From assembly GCA_029287965.1 (NCBI GenBank), contig JARFQC010000249.1, positions 1 to 13,889 of the forward strand: DNA of 13,889 nucleotides, in the 5' to 3' direction. Below, piece after piece: positions 1 through 8,124 of this stretch. The notes beneath the pieces are model-generated. The model worked only from the letters and a program-made list of their open reading frames with translations, was not told the DNA's origin and ran no database searches. Source of the DNA: Arenicellales bacterium. GTDB lineage: Bacteria; Pseudomonadota; Gammaproteobacteria; BMS3Bbin11. Every line of letters begins with the position of its first letter. The first letter of the stretch is position 1. Position numbers and translations under genes: made by a program.

Positions 1-1293
1 CATCAGGCCCAGCGTAACGAAGCTCAGCACGTACAGCGAAAAGAATCCCCACACGGCATTGATGACGTTGTCCGGGACCGGGCGCTTGTTAAGCTTGATG
101 TGCAGCACGGCATTCGGATGCAGCAGGCGCTGGATTTCGCGACGGCCCTGTTTGAGTAGCAGTTCGGCGCGGACGATCTTCATGCCACCGGCAGTGGAGC
201 CTGCGCAACCGCCCACGAAGCTGGCCAACAGCAGCAGTACCGGCAGCAGGCCGGGCCACAAGCTGAAGTTCGACGTGGTGAAGCCGGTTGTCGTCGCTAT
301 GGACACGGCCTGGAACAGTCCCTGGCGCAGCGTTTCACTCCAGCCGGTAAACAGGCCCGATTGGAACAGCAGCAGTATCGTTGGAATGGCTATGACCAGG
401 ATCATCAACAGGAAGGCGCGAGTCTCTGAATCCCCGATGTAATGCGTCAGGTGCAGACGGCGCAGGTTGAAGTGCTTCTGTCCCTGCTTGGCGCGCGGTA
501 TGTAGACCTGGTGCAGGGCGGTGTAATGCAGGCCGAAATTCATCCCGGCAATGATCATGAAAACGATCGCTATCCCTTCGATCATCGGACTGTTGAAGTA
601 GCCGATGCTCGCGTCATGCGTGGAAAAACCGCCAATCGCCAGGGTGGAGAAGCCGTGACCGATGGCATCGAACAGGCTCATGCCGGCTAGATAGTAGGCA
701 AGCGTGCACGCCAGGGTCATCCCGACGTATAGCGCCCATAGCGCCTTGGCGGTGCTGGTTATGCGCGGGGTCAGTTTTTCATGACTTCTCGGGCCCGGTG
801 TTTCGGCGCGAAACAGCTGCATGCCGCCGACGCCGAGTATCGGTGCAATGGCAACGGCCAGTACGATGATGCCCATGCCGCCCAGCCATTGCAGCTGTTG
901 GCGGTAGAACAATATGGATGACGGCAGGCTGTCGAGGCCGGTTAGCACTGTCGCACCTGTCGTGGTCAGCCCTGACATGGATTCGAAGAATGCATCGACG
1001 ACAGACATGTGCGGCTGGGCGGCCAGCGTGAGGGGAATAGCGCCTGAAATGGCGAGCACCAGCCAGAACAGCACCACGATGATGAAGCCGTCGCGGATTC
1101 TCAGGTCGTTATCAATCCGTGCATTGGGCAGCCAGAATACCAGCCCGGTCAGCAGGACCACATACCAGGCATGGATGAAGGGCAGGTGTGTGCCATCACT
1201 TTCGAACCAGCCGATTGCCATCGGGGGTACAAAGGTCGTGCTGAACATCATCAGCAATAACCCGAGAACCTTGAGTATGACCCTGCCTTGCAT
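1..1293 (-). CDS. trkH: Trk potassium uptake channel subunit TrkH (3' end cut off)
   Basis: Membrane channel subunit of the Trk K+ uptake system; works with the TrkA gating ring. I translated the minus strand from the ATG at 1291-1293; the frame stays open for 431 codons to the window edge, so about 50 C-terminal residues of a usual ~480 are missing. All four selectivity-filter P-loops of the TrkH/KtrB family are visible: TTTGA at residues 110-114, TLAIGGFS at 217-224, ATTTGFT at 333-339 and GGCAGSTAGG at 361-370, each between hydrophobic helices. The start lies 3 nt downstream of the trkA stop with no good Shine-Dalgarno sequence, so translation is probably coupled to trkA. Identity is firm; TrkG would be a paralogue of the same type. 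Confidence 0.95.
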   Translation of the reverse strand, partial: MQGRVILKVLGLLLMMFSTTFVPPMAIGWFESDGTHLPFIHAWYVVLLTGLVFWLPNARIDNDLRIRDGFIIVVLFWLVLAISGAIPLTLAAQPHMSVVDAFFESMSGLTTTGATVLTGLDSLPSSILFYRQQLQWLGGMGIIVLAVAIAPILGVGGMQLFRAETPGPRSHEKLTPRITSTAKALWALYVGMTLACTLAYYLAGMSLFDAIGHGFSTLAIGGFSTHDASIGYFNSPMIEGIAIVFMIIAGMNFGLHYTALHQVYIPRAKQGQKHFNLRRLHLTHYIGDSETRAFLLMILVIAIPTILLLFQSGLFTGWSETLRQGLFQAVSIATTTGFTTSNFSLWPGLLPVLLLLASFVGGCAGSTAGGMKIVRAELLLKQGRREIQRLLHPNAVLHIKLNKRPVPDNVINAVWGFFSLYVLSFVTLGLM

Positions 1294-1296
1294 CAG

Positions 1297-2676
1297 CTAC
1301 AGGAACGTCGCGCTGACCTGGAATAACGACACGACATCCTGGATGTGCTTCTTCTCCTGTACGAACAGAATGATATGGTCTTCGTGTTTTATGACCGTGT
1401 CGTGATGCGGAATGATGACCTGTTCATCGCGCAATATCGCACCGATGATGGTGCCCCTGGGCAGTGGGATTTCCTCGACACTGCGACCGACGACCTTACT
1501 GGAGCGGTCGGCTAGAGCAATCGCCTCGATGGCTTCAGCCGTTCCGAAGCGGAGCGAGTGAACGGCTTCCAGGGTGCCGGTGCGGAACTTGGGCAGGACG
1601 CTGCCTATCGTGGCCTGCTTGGGTGAATAGGCGATATCGATCGTCGTTCTCTGTACCAGATCCACATAGGCAGAGCGGTTGACGATGGACATGACACGCC
1701 TTGCCCCAAGCTGCTTGGCCAGCATGGCCGACAGGATGTTTGCCTCGTCCGCATTGGTGATGGCACAGAATACGTCAACGGCCTCGATGTTTTCCGTGCG
1801 CAGCAGGTCTTCATCCGCGGAATCCCCGTGCAGCACGATAGTGCGCTTCAGGATTTGCGAGACTTCACTGGCGCGCTCGGCATCCTTCTCGATCAGTTTG
1901 ACCTTGTAGCCCTTGTCCTCGAGTGCAGAGGCCAGGCGCACGCCGATGTTGCCTGCGCCCGCCAGCATGATGCTCTGTACGGGCCGGTCGAGCTTGCGCA
2001 TTTCCGCCATTACGGCACGAATATGCTCGGTTGCGGCGATGAAGAATACTTCGTCATCGACTTCGATGACGGTGTCCCCATCCGGCATGATGGCATCGCC
2101 GCGGCGATAGATGGCGACAACGCGGGTGTCGATGTCGCGTGACAGGTGGTCCTTCAATTCGCGCAGTTCATGTCCGACCAGTGGTCCGTCGTGATAGGCC
2201 TGAATGGCCACCAGCTGGATGCGGCCGCTGGCGAAATCCAGTACCTGCAGCGCTCCGGGCCGTTCAATCAGGCGCTGCAGTTCGGTTGTGACGATTTCTT
2301 CAGGGCTGATGATGTAGTCGATGTTCAGGCCGCCGTCGCCCATAAGGCCTGATACGTTTGTGTATTCGATAGCCCGCACACGGGCAATTTTGCGCGGGGT
2401 GTTATACAGGATAGAGGCGATCTGGCAGGCGGCGATGTTCGTTTCGTCGCTGTTGGTGACAGCCAGTATCAGGTCAGCATCCTGGCAGCCTGCCCGTTCC
2501 AGCACTTCCGGGTACGAGGCATGTCCGACAACCGTGCGTATGTCATAACGGTTCTGCAGCAGGTTGAGATGGTCTTCGTCCAGGTCAACCAGTGTGATGT
2601 CGGCGCCCACTTCACGCGACAGAATATCGGTGACCGATGTGCCAACCTGTCCGGCACCGAGAATAATGATCTTCAT
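1297..2676 (-). CDS. trkA: Trk potassium transport regulatory subunit TrkA (NAD(H)-binding RCK protein)
   Basis: Cytoplasmic gating subunit that binds nucleotides and opens TrkH. The 459 residues match the usual length (~458) of the duplicated form. There are two Rossmann RCK_N domains: the first has GAGQVG at 7-12 with an acidic residue (D31) ending beta strand 2, the second has GAGNIG at 240-245 followed by a similar LIEKD strand. Each is followed by a TrkA_C (RCK_C) domain, roughly 140-225 and 370-455. ATG start; 26 nt separate it from the ntrX stop, and no strong ribosome binding site is visible. It is followed immediately by trkH, so both Trk subunits are made from one transcript. In Pseudomonas trkA also sits beside rsmB, which supports the assignment. 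Confidence 0.97.
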   Translation of the reverse strand: MKIIILGAGQVGTSVTDILSREVGADITLVDLDEDHLNLLQNRYDIRTVVGHASYPEVLERAGCQDADLILAVTNSDETNIAACQIASILYNTPRKIARVRAIEYTNVSGLMGDGGLNIDYIISPEEIVTTELQRLIERPGALQVLDFASGRIQLVAIQAYHDGPLVGHELRELKDHLSRDIDTRVVAIYRRGDAIMPDGDTVIEVDDEVFFIAATEHIRAVMAEMRKLDRPVQSIMLAGAGNIGVRLASALEDKGYKVKLIEKDAERASEVSQILKRTIVLHGDSADEDLLRTENIEAVDVFCAITNADEANILSAMLAKQLGARRVMSIVNRSAYVDLVQRTTIDIAYSPKQATIGSVLPKFRTGTLEAVHSLRFGTAEAIEAIALADRSSKVVGRSVEEIPLPRGTIIGAILRDEQVIIPHHDTVIKHEDHIILFVQEKKHIQDVVSLFQVSATFL

Positions 2677-2702
2677 GGCAGCGTGACCGGACTGACCTGG
2701 AT

Positions 2703-4070
2703 TTAGCCGCGGCTGAGTTTCGGGTTGATGTTAAGGGCTTTCAGCTTGCGGTACAGGTGGGTACGTTCCATGCCTGCCACGTTGGCCAGTTCGCTGACGT
2801 TGCCGGCGACTTTCTTCAGATGGTATTCCAGGTAACTGCGCTCGAACTGGTCGCGTGCGTCACGCAGGGGAAGATCCCAGTCGCCGGTATAGCCGGTCTG
2901 TTCGTCTGCAGTCAGCCGGCGGCCGATGGCCTGTTCGACCTCGCTGGCACTGACTTCTTCACCGCGATTGAGTATGAGCAGGCGCTGGATCATATTTTTC
3001 AGTTCACGCACATTGCCCGGCCAGCTGTGCTGGCGCAATGTATTCAGTGCAGCGGTGCCGAAGCGCCGGTACGGGAGCTTTTCCTGCTGCACCAGGTTGT
3101 CGAGTAAGTAGTCAACCAGCGGGGCGATGTCCTCGGGCCTCTGACGCAGCGGCGGTATGTGGATCGGCACGACGTTGAGGCGGTAGTAGAGATCTTCGCG
3201 GAAGCGTTTGTCGCGCACTTCTTCGTCCAGCTGGCGATTGGTAGCCGCAATCACGCGAACATCCAGGTCGATCGGCGTGCTGCCGCCTACGCGCAGGAAG
3301 CGGTGCTCTTCAAGGGCGCCGGCCAGCTTTGCCTGGGTTTCGAGATCCAGGTCGGCGATTTCGTCCAGGAACAGCGTGCCGCCACTGGCCTGCTCAAATG
3401 AACCTGCCGTGACAAGACCGTCCTTTTCCATACCGAACAGTTGCACGGCGATGTTTTCCGTCGGTACAGCAGCCAGGTTAATGACAACGAAGCTTGCATT
3501 GGAGCGCGGACTCAGCTTGTGGATCTGCCGTGCCGCGACCTCCTTGCCGCTGCCGGGGTTGCCGCTTATAAGTATCCAGCTTTCCGTCTGGGCGACACGT
3601 TCTATCTGGTCGCGCAAGTGCTGCATGGCTTCACTGTTGCCAATCAGGTCCGTGGCCGGCTCCAGCTGTTTGCGCAGGTCGATATTCTCGGTGCGCAGTT
3701 CAGCGGCCTGCAGCGCGCGTTCGACGGTTACGATCAGCTTCGCCAGTGACAGGGGTTTCTCGAGGAAGTCGTAGGCACCATAACGAATGGCTTCGACCGC
3801 TGTTTCGACGTTGCCGTGCCCGGACATCATGACCACCGCGGGCAGGCTGGTCTGGTTGTCGACCCATTCTTTCAGCAGCGTGATGCCGTCTGTGTCGGGC
3901 ATCCAGATATCCAGCAGGATCAGGTCGGGATTGAACTCTTCTCGTTTCTCCCGTGCGGCGCGGGCGTTTTCCGCGGTCAGGACTTCATACCCCTCGTCTA
4001 CGAGGATTTCCTGCACCAGGCGGCAGATTTCGGGTTCATCATCAACGATGAGGACGCGGCTTTTAGTCAT
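2703..4070 (-). CDS. ntrX: NtrX-type response regulator with AAA+ and Fis-type HTH domains, lacking GAFTGA
   Basis: Response regulator partner of NtrY, 455 residues. Receiver domain 1-120 has the acidic pair D10/D11, phospho-acceptor D54, S83 and K105. The AAA+ domain (about 140-365) has Walker A GNPGSGKE (170-177), Walker B GGTLFLDE (230-237), sensor I ATNR (276-279), the arginine-finger segment REDLYYRLN (291-299) and sensor II WPGNVREL (350-357). A Fis-type helix-turn-helix lies at 420-447. The segment 212-228, where activators such as NtrC carry GAFTGA, instead reads LFGMEKDGLVTAGSFEQ, so the sigma-54 contact loop is absent. Loss of GAFTGA is known in NtrX proteins of other proteobacteria, which points to regulation at sigma-70 promoters. 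It overlaps the ntrY stop by 8 nt (ATGACTAA). NtrX rather than NtrC is inferred from the NtrY partner and this loop. Confidence 0.93.
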   Translation of the reverse strand: MTKSRVLIVDDEPEICRLVQEILVDEGYEVLTAENARAAREKREEFNPDLILLDIWMPDTDGITLLKEWVDNQTSLPAVVMMSGHGNVETAVEAIRYGAYDFLEKPLSLAKLIVTVERALQAAELRTENIDLRKQLEPATDLIGNSEAMQHLRDQIERVAQTESWILISGNPGSGKEVAARQIHKLSPRSNASFVVINLAAVPTENIAVQLFGMEKDGLVTAGSFEQASGGTLFLDEIADLDLETQAKLAGALEEHRFLRVGGSTPIDLDVRVIAATNRQLDEEVRDKRFREDLYYRLNVVPIHIPPLRQRPEDIAPLVDYLLDNLVQQEKLPYRRFGTAALNTLRQHSWPGNVRELKNMIQRLLILNRGEEVSASEVEQAIGRRLTADEQTGYTGDWDLPLRDARDQFERSYLEYHLKKVAGNVSELANVAGMERTHLYRKLKALNINPKLSRG

Positions 4071-6279
4071 GGGTTCTATCTTCGTTGGTCGTTCTGACCG
4101 GCAATTTGAATTTCATGCAGGCGCCGTTGCCGGGGATGTTCGCTGCCCAGATGGCGCCGCCGTGCTCCTCGATTATTTTCTTGACGATGGCAAGGCCGAG
4201 TCCGGTGCCTTTTTCCTTGTTGGTGATGTATGGCTCGAAAACTTTCTCAATCAGGTTTGCATCAATGCCGGTGCCGTTGTCGGTAATGGTGGTTTGCACG
4301 ATCCGGGTGCTGCCGTCTCTATCCATGGTCAGCTTGGTTTCCACGACCAGGCGCGCATCATCCTTATTCTGCACTGCCTGCAGGGCATTGCCAATCAGGT
4401 TGTTGAAGACCTGGCGCATGCGACCGCTGTCGAGCATCATTTCCGGTAGCGATGGATCCAGATTCAGGACGAATTCTACAGACCTCGTGTGGTCTCTGTG
4501 AAGCTCGATGACATCATAAATGAGCCGATTCATGTCCACGCTGTTAAGGTTCATCGTCACCGGCTGCGCGTAGTTGGAGAACGCGTTGACCATGTCTTTC
4601 ATCGAATCTACCTGTTCCGATATGGTGCGTGTCGCGCGGTCCAGTGTCTGGGTGTCATTGCCGTCGAGCTGGTTGAGGTACTTGTGGCGTATCCGTTCGG
4701 CGGACAACTGGATGGGTGTCAGCGGATTCTTGATTTCGTGGGCAAGTCGCCGCGCGACCTCGCCCCATGCGGCGTCACGCTGGGCCTGTATCAGGGTTGT
4801 GACATCATCGAACACGAACACGAAGCCGCCGCTGTTGCCGCCTTCACCCGGCAGCTGGGTGCCGCGGCACAGCAGGACCTGGCGTCCCTGCGAGGCGAAC
4901 AGGGTGATCTCCTCCTGCCACTCCCGCTTCTTGCCGAGCATGACGGCCTTGAATTTTGTGAACAGGTCGGCCAGGCCGTCATGCGGCGCACCGAGTGCAT
5001 CGACATGCTGCCTGTTGAGGATGGACAACTCTTCGATGCCGAGTATTTCGCCAGCCCGGTTGTTGTACGTGCGCAGGCATTGTTCCGAATCAAAAGACAG
5101 TACACCGGAAGACAAGTGTTCAAGGACTGTCTCCAGGTAGGTGTGCTGGTCTGCCAGTTTTTTCTGGCTGATGATGGCATTTTCCCTGGCGCGTGAGATT
5201 TGCGTGGTCATGCGGTTGAAGGAACGGATCAGGATGCCCAGTTCATCACGGCTCTTGACCGGCAGACGCTTGCTGTAATCACCGTCGGCGACGGCCTGTG
5301 TGCCCTTGGCCAGCTCTTCGAGAGGCGCGGCGAGCCGGCGCGCGGCGAAGGTGGCTGTCCATACGGCAAGCAGCAGCGTCATCAGGCTGACCAGGCTCAG
5401 GGTAAGGATGAAGCTGAACTTGAGCGGGCCACGCAGATAGACGAGCCTGTCGTATTCGCCTATGGCCGCGTTGATGCTTTGTTCCAGGTTGGCGAAGCGC
5501 AGAGGAATAGGCTGGATCGCCTGCAGATAGCGCATGCCGCCGCCAACCAGCATGGACGGGACAGGTATGACCATACGCAGTATGCCGCTGCCGTCCAGGG
5601 CCGTTTCCCGCTCGGCATAGACGCCGCTGTTAAGCACGGTGGACAGGACTCTTTCAGCAGGCTGGTCAGGCAGCAGGGTGCCTGAATCCGCTGAGCTCGA
5701 GGCAATGATCTGGCCGTTCTGGCGGAACAGGGAGGTCTCGCGGTAGCCTTCGTCGCTCCTGATGATTTCCAGCAGGCGGATTATCTCCAGGCTTTCAGTC
5801 ATGGACGCCAGTTCGGGTACATACAGCCTGAGTGTCTCAACCTGGGTTTCCTTGAGTGATTTGAGTGAGACCTGGCCAAGCAGTACGGCGTCTTCCATGG
5901 CCTGTTCGATGCGTACATCGAACCAGCTATCGATGCCGCGGCTGAGAAACTGGATGGAAATATAGTAGACCGCGGACAGGGGCAGAAAGGCGAGGATAAC
6001 GAACAACAGGACTATCCGCAGCGTCAGGCGTGAACCGATCACATGGGCGCGAATCTGGCGTATCAGTTTGATAATGCTGGCAATGCAGAGGATGAACAGC
6101 AGTGCAATCCCGGCCAGGTTGATTATCAGCAGCGGGGCGAACAGCTCTGTCAGGCGAGCTTCGTTCTGGGCTGCAAAACTCAGCAGCAGCAGCGCGGTCA
6201 GCAGCAGTAGTGACAGGACCAGTGCCGGTAGCGGCCCGGCAACCATACGCTTCAGCGGTTGAGTGGCCAAGCTGTCCAT
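4063..6279 (-). CDS. ntrY: NtrY-type membrane sensor histidine kinase
   Basis: Inner-membrane histidine kinase that should phosphorylate NtrX, 738 residues. Helices lie at about 16-36, 47-72 and 86-110; a putative periplasmic region spans about 112-287; a fourth helix lies at 288-311. Then come HAMP (~312-365), PAS (~375-500), the dimerisation/phospho-acceptor helix with H514 in RRLAHEIKNPLTP, and the ATPase domain with N-box NNLIGNA (626-632), G1 DNGTGI (667-672), F-box FEPYITNK (681-688) and G2 GTGLGLA (691-697). All catalytic motifs are intact. The start is uncertain: the ATG at 6279 lies inside the upstream DUF4390 gene (28 nt overlap), while Met12 at 6246 would start 5 nt after its stop; neither has a strong Shine-Dalgarno. 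NtrYX systems have been linked to nitrogen, redox/respiratory and envelope signals; the ligand here cannot be read from sequence. Confidence 0.93.
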   Translation of the reverse strand: MDSLATQPLKRMVAGPLPALVLSLLLLTALLLLSFAAQNEARLTELFAPLLIINLAGIALLFILCIASIIKLIRQIRAHVIGSRLTLRIVLLFVILAFLPLSAVYYISIQFLSRGIDSWFDVRIEQAMEDAVLLGQVSLKSLKETQVETLRLYVPELASMTESLEIIRLLEIIRSDEGYRETSLFRQNGQIIASSSADSGTLLPDQPAERVLSTVLNSGVYAERETALDGSGILRMVIPVPSMLVGGGMRYLQAIQPIPLRFANLEQSINAAIGEYDRLVYLRGPLKFSFILTLSLVSLMTLLLAVWTATFAARRLAAPLEELAKGTQAVADGDYSKRLPVKSRDELGILIRSFNRMTTQISRARENAIISQKKLADQHTYLETVLEHLSSGVLSFDSEQCLRTYNNRAGEILGIEELSILNRQHVDALGAPHDGLADLFTKFKAVMLGKKREWQEEITLFASQGRQVLLCRGTQLPGEGGNSGGFVFVFDDVTTLIQAQRDAAWGEVARRLAHEIKNPLTPIQLSAERIRHKYLNQLDGNDTQTLDRATRTISEQVDSMKDMVNAFSNYAQPVTMNLNSVDMNRLIYDVIELHRDHTRSVEFVLNLDPSLPEMMLDSGRMRQVFNNLIGNALQAVQNKDDARLVVETKLTMDRDGSTRIVQTTITDNGTGIDANLIEKVFEPYITNKEKGTGLGLAIVKKIIEEHGGAIWAANIPGNGACMKFKLPVRTTNEDRTHD

Positions 6280-6824
6280 TTACTGTTGAGGCGCCAGGAA
6301 GAGGAAAAGTAGGCCAGTGGTCGCATGGGGGCTGGCAGCTGGCTGAGATCCAGTGTAATGCGCGTTTCGATGAAATAGTTCTTGTCGTCGTTGAGCGGCT
6401 CGTCAAGCGGCAGGCGCAGGTTGTAGAAGATGCCTGCCCGTTTCAGGGCTTCCATCTGGGTGTGGAAGGACTCTTCCTCGTTGACCAGGTCAGGACGCGT
6501 AACCACATACTGGTCAGAAACGGGCTTGTAGTAGATGACGGCCGGCAGGGTCCAGACCGCTATCTCCTTGTCCCACATGTAGCGCCTTTGCCGTGCCAGG
6601 ATGAACTCGACATTGAGCTGCACAGCGATGCTCTTGGTCAGGGCCTTCCTGACATCGTCAGTCAGCTCGACGGAGATGTCGCCATCGACGAGAATGCTGG
6701 CGTCATCGAGACGGGCATCGATGTGATTGATGGTGAAACCACGAGCCGAAGCCGGCTGGCAGACCAGCACTGACAAGAGTGCGGCAGCCGGGATCAGGTT
6801 ATGAATTTTTAACCAGGCGGGCAT
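6252..6824 (-). CDS. Secreted DUF4390 family protein
   Basis: Function unknown. I choose the ATG at 6822-6824 (190 residues) because it gives a clean signal peptide (helix LIPAAALLSVLVC, cleavage likely after PASA near residue 27) and has GGATGG 8 nt upstream. Longer in-frame starts at 6836 and 6875 only add residues antisense-free inside the rsmB tail. The Cys before the cleavage site is not preceded by a lipobox, so a soluble periplasmic protein is more likely than a lipoprotein. The mature part is a beta-rich pattern with a run of charged/aromatic residues (RQRRYMWDKEIAVW), and matches my memory of the DUF4390 family that sits between rsmB and ntrY in many beta- and gammaproteobacteria. 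It overlaps rsmB by 26 nt and ntrY by 28 nt, so expression is tightly tied to both. An accessory role in NtrY sensing is a guess from position. Confidence 0.85.
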   Translation of the reverse strand: MPAWLKIHNLIPAAALLSVLVCQPASARGFTINHIDARLDDASILVDGDISVELTDDVRKALTKSIAVQLNVEFILARQRRYMWDKEIAVWTLPAVIYYKPVSDQYVVTRPDLVNEEESFHTQMEALKRAGIFYNLRLPLDEPLNDDKNYFIETRITLDLSQLPAPMRPLAYFSSSWRLNSKWTAWPLNR

Positions 6825-8124
6825 AGAAAAAGCCATCCATGTTGTATGTGCCGGGAAAAATTTGTATTCCCGCATCGCAGATACGACCGTATTCTACATT
6901 TATCTTTCGTTCCTGTGCATCGTCGTGTCCGGCCATGAAGTCCGCGACCAGGCGTGAGTTCTCTACCGGTAATACTGAACAGGTGGCATAGAGTAACAGC
7001 CCACCCGGTTTGAGCAGTGGCCAGAGTGCTTCAAGCAGCGTCTGTTGCAGGGCGACCGATGCATCTATATCACTGCTGCGGCGCAGCAGCTTGATGTCTG
7101 GATTACGGCGTATGACACCGGTGCCAGAGCAGGGTGCGTCCAGCAGAATCCTGTCATACAGAGCGCCATCCCACCACCTGTCAGGATGGGCGGCATCATC
7201 GACTATCACATTGGCCTGCAATGACAGCCTGTGCAGGTTTTCCTCGATGCGGCGCGCGCGCTCCGGGTCCAGTTCCAGGGCTGTGAGCTGGAGGTCGTTT
7301 GCGGCCTGCTCCAGGGCATGCGCAGTTTTTCCCCCGGGCGCAGCGCAGGCATCGAGTACGCGCATGCCAGGCTGTGCGTCAAGCAGGCCGGCGGCGAGTT
7401 GAGGCGCGATGTCCTGGACAGATGCCTGTCCACTGCTGAATCCGGGCAGTGATTCGACGTGCAGGGCGTGCTCCAGCGTCACACCTGCCGCCGAGACGGG
7501 GCTGGGAGTGGCCTGAATGCCTGCTGCAGCCAATGCGTGCAGGTATTCATCGCGCGACTGGCGCATCGTGTTGACCCGCAGTGACATCGGCGCCTGGAGA
7601 TTGTTTTCCCTGACGATGGTCGGCCAGTCTTCCGGCCACGCGGCTTGCAGGCTTTCCAGCAGCCAGCGGGGGTGTGATAACTGTGCGCCAGGGTTATTTT
7701 CTAATGATGCATGCAGGGTTTCGCGATTGCGCTGGTAATTGCGCAGGATGGCGTTGACCAAGCCGCGTGCCCAGCCCTTGCGCAGCCCTGCCACGGATTC
7801 GACGGATTCCGAAACGACGCCATGTGGCGCGATATCGGTGTGAGCAAGCTGATAAAGCGCCACGACAAGTACGCTGCGGACATCTGAATGCTTGCCGGGG
7901 AGAGGCTTGTCTAGCAGGACATCGATGATGGCGTCGATCTGGTGATACCAGCGCAAGGCGCCGTAGGTGAGTGAGCGGGCGAACGCGATTTCACGTGAGT
8001 CACGCAGGTCGGCAATGCCGGCCTTGTCCAATGCCTTGTCGAGGTTGTCACCGTGCCTGCCTACACGGTTGACCGCCTGGCTCGCAACCAGGCGGGGTGA
8101 CTTGAAACGGTTTTTTTTGCTCAC
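6799..8124 (-). CDS. rsmB: 16S rRNA (cytosine-5-)-methyltransferase RsmB
   Basis: Methylates a cytosine (C967 in E. coli) of 16S rRNA using S-adenosylmethionine. The 441 residues compare with ~429 in E. coli. An N-terminal NusB-like RNA-binding domain (~8-135) is followed by the methyltransferase domain with SAM motif DACAAPGGKT (258-267), motif IV DAPCSGTG (329-336, Cys332) and motif VI YATCS with the catalytic Cys382. The C-terminus NMDGFFYARL is typical of the Sun/RsmB family. The start codon is GTG (8122-8124), whose GTGA overlaps the fmt TGA stop by 4 nt, a classic coupling arrangement; no separate ribosome binding site is seen. Codons 3-5 contain eight consecutive A, followed by a GC-rich hairpin (see separate entry). 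Confidence 0.96.
   Translation of the reverse strand: MSKKNRFKSPRLVASQAVNRVGRHGDNLDKALDKAGIADLRDSREIAFARSLTYGALRWYHQIDAIIDVLLDKPLPGKHSDVRSVLVVALYQLAHTDIAPHGVVSESVESVAGLRKGWARGLVNAILRNYQRNRETLHASLENNPGAQLSHPRWLLESLQAAWPEDWPTIVRENNLQAPMSLRVNTMRQSRDEYLHALAAAGIQATPSPVSAAGVTLEHALHVESLPGFSSGQASVQDIAPQLAAGLLDAQPGMRVLDACAAPGGKTAHALEQAANDLQLTALELDPERARRIEENLHRLSLQANVIVDDAAHPDRWWDGALYDRILLDAPCSGTGVIRRNPDIKLLRRSSDIDASVALQQTLLEALWPLLKPGGLLLYATCSVLPVENSRLVADFMAGHDDAQERKINVEYGRICDAGIQIFPGTYNMDGFFYARLVKNS
8073..8118 (-). other. A8 tract plus 8-bp hairpin at the start of rsmB
   Basis: On the coding (minus) strand, codons 2-5 of rsmB read AGC AAA AAA AAC, giving an A8 run (8111-8118) and an in-frame A-AAA-AAC slippery heptamer. 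A perfect inverted repeat, arms CCGCCTGG and CCAGGCGG with a 7-nt loop (8073-8095), follows 14 nt later. A -1 shift would end after about 25 codons, so any effect would be to lower RsmB output. One such 8-bp repeat is expected by chance in a window this size; functional status is unknown. Confidence 0.3.

Noticed and set aside
59..1405. Plus-strand open frames across the trkH region
   Set aside because: The minus strand encodes TrkH with all four P-loop motifs; the plus-strand frames show no domain and no plausible ribosome binding sites.
3208..5196. Long plus-strand open frames (up to ~235 codons) opposite ntrX and ntrY
   Set aside because: They lie antisense to genes with complete domain motifs, their translations are low-complexity or Arg/Ser-rich without recognisable domains, and they follow from the GC-rich codon pattern of the real genes.
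6825..6875. Longer DUF4390 reading frame starting at 6875 or 6836
   Set aside because: The added residues come from the rsmB coding tail, have no Shine-Dalgarno sequence and would put a polar extension before the signal peptide; the ATG at 6824 fits better.
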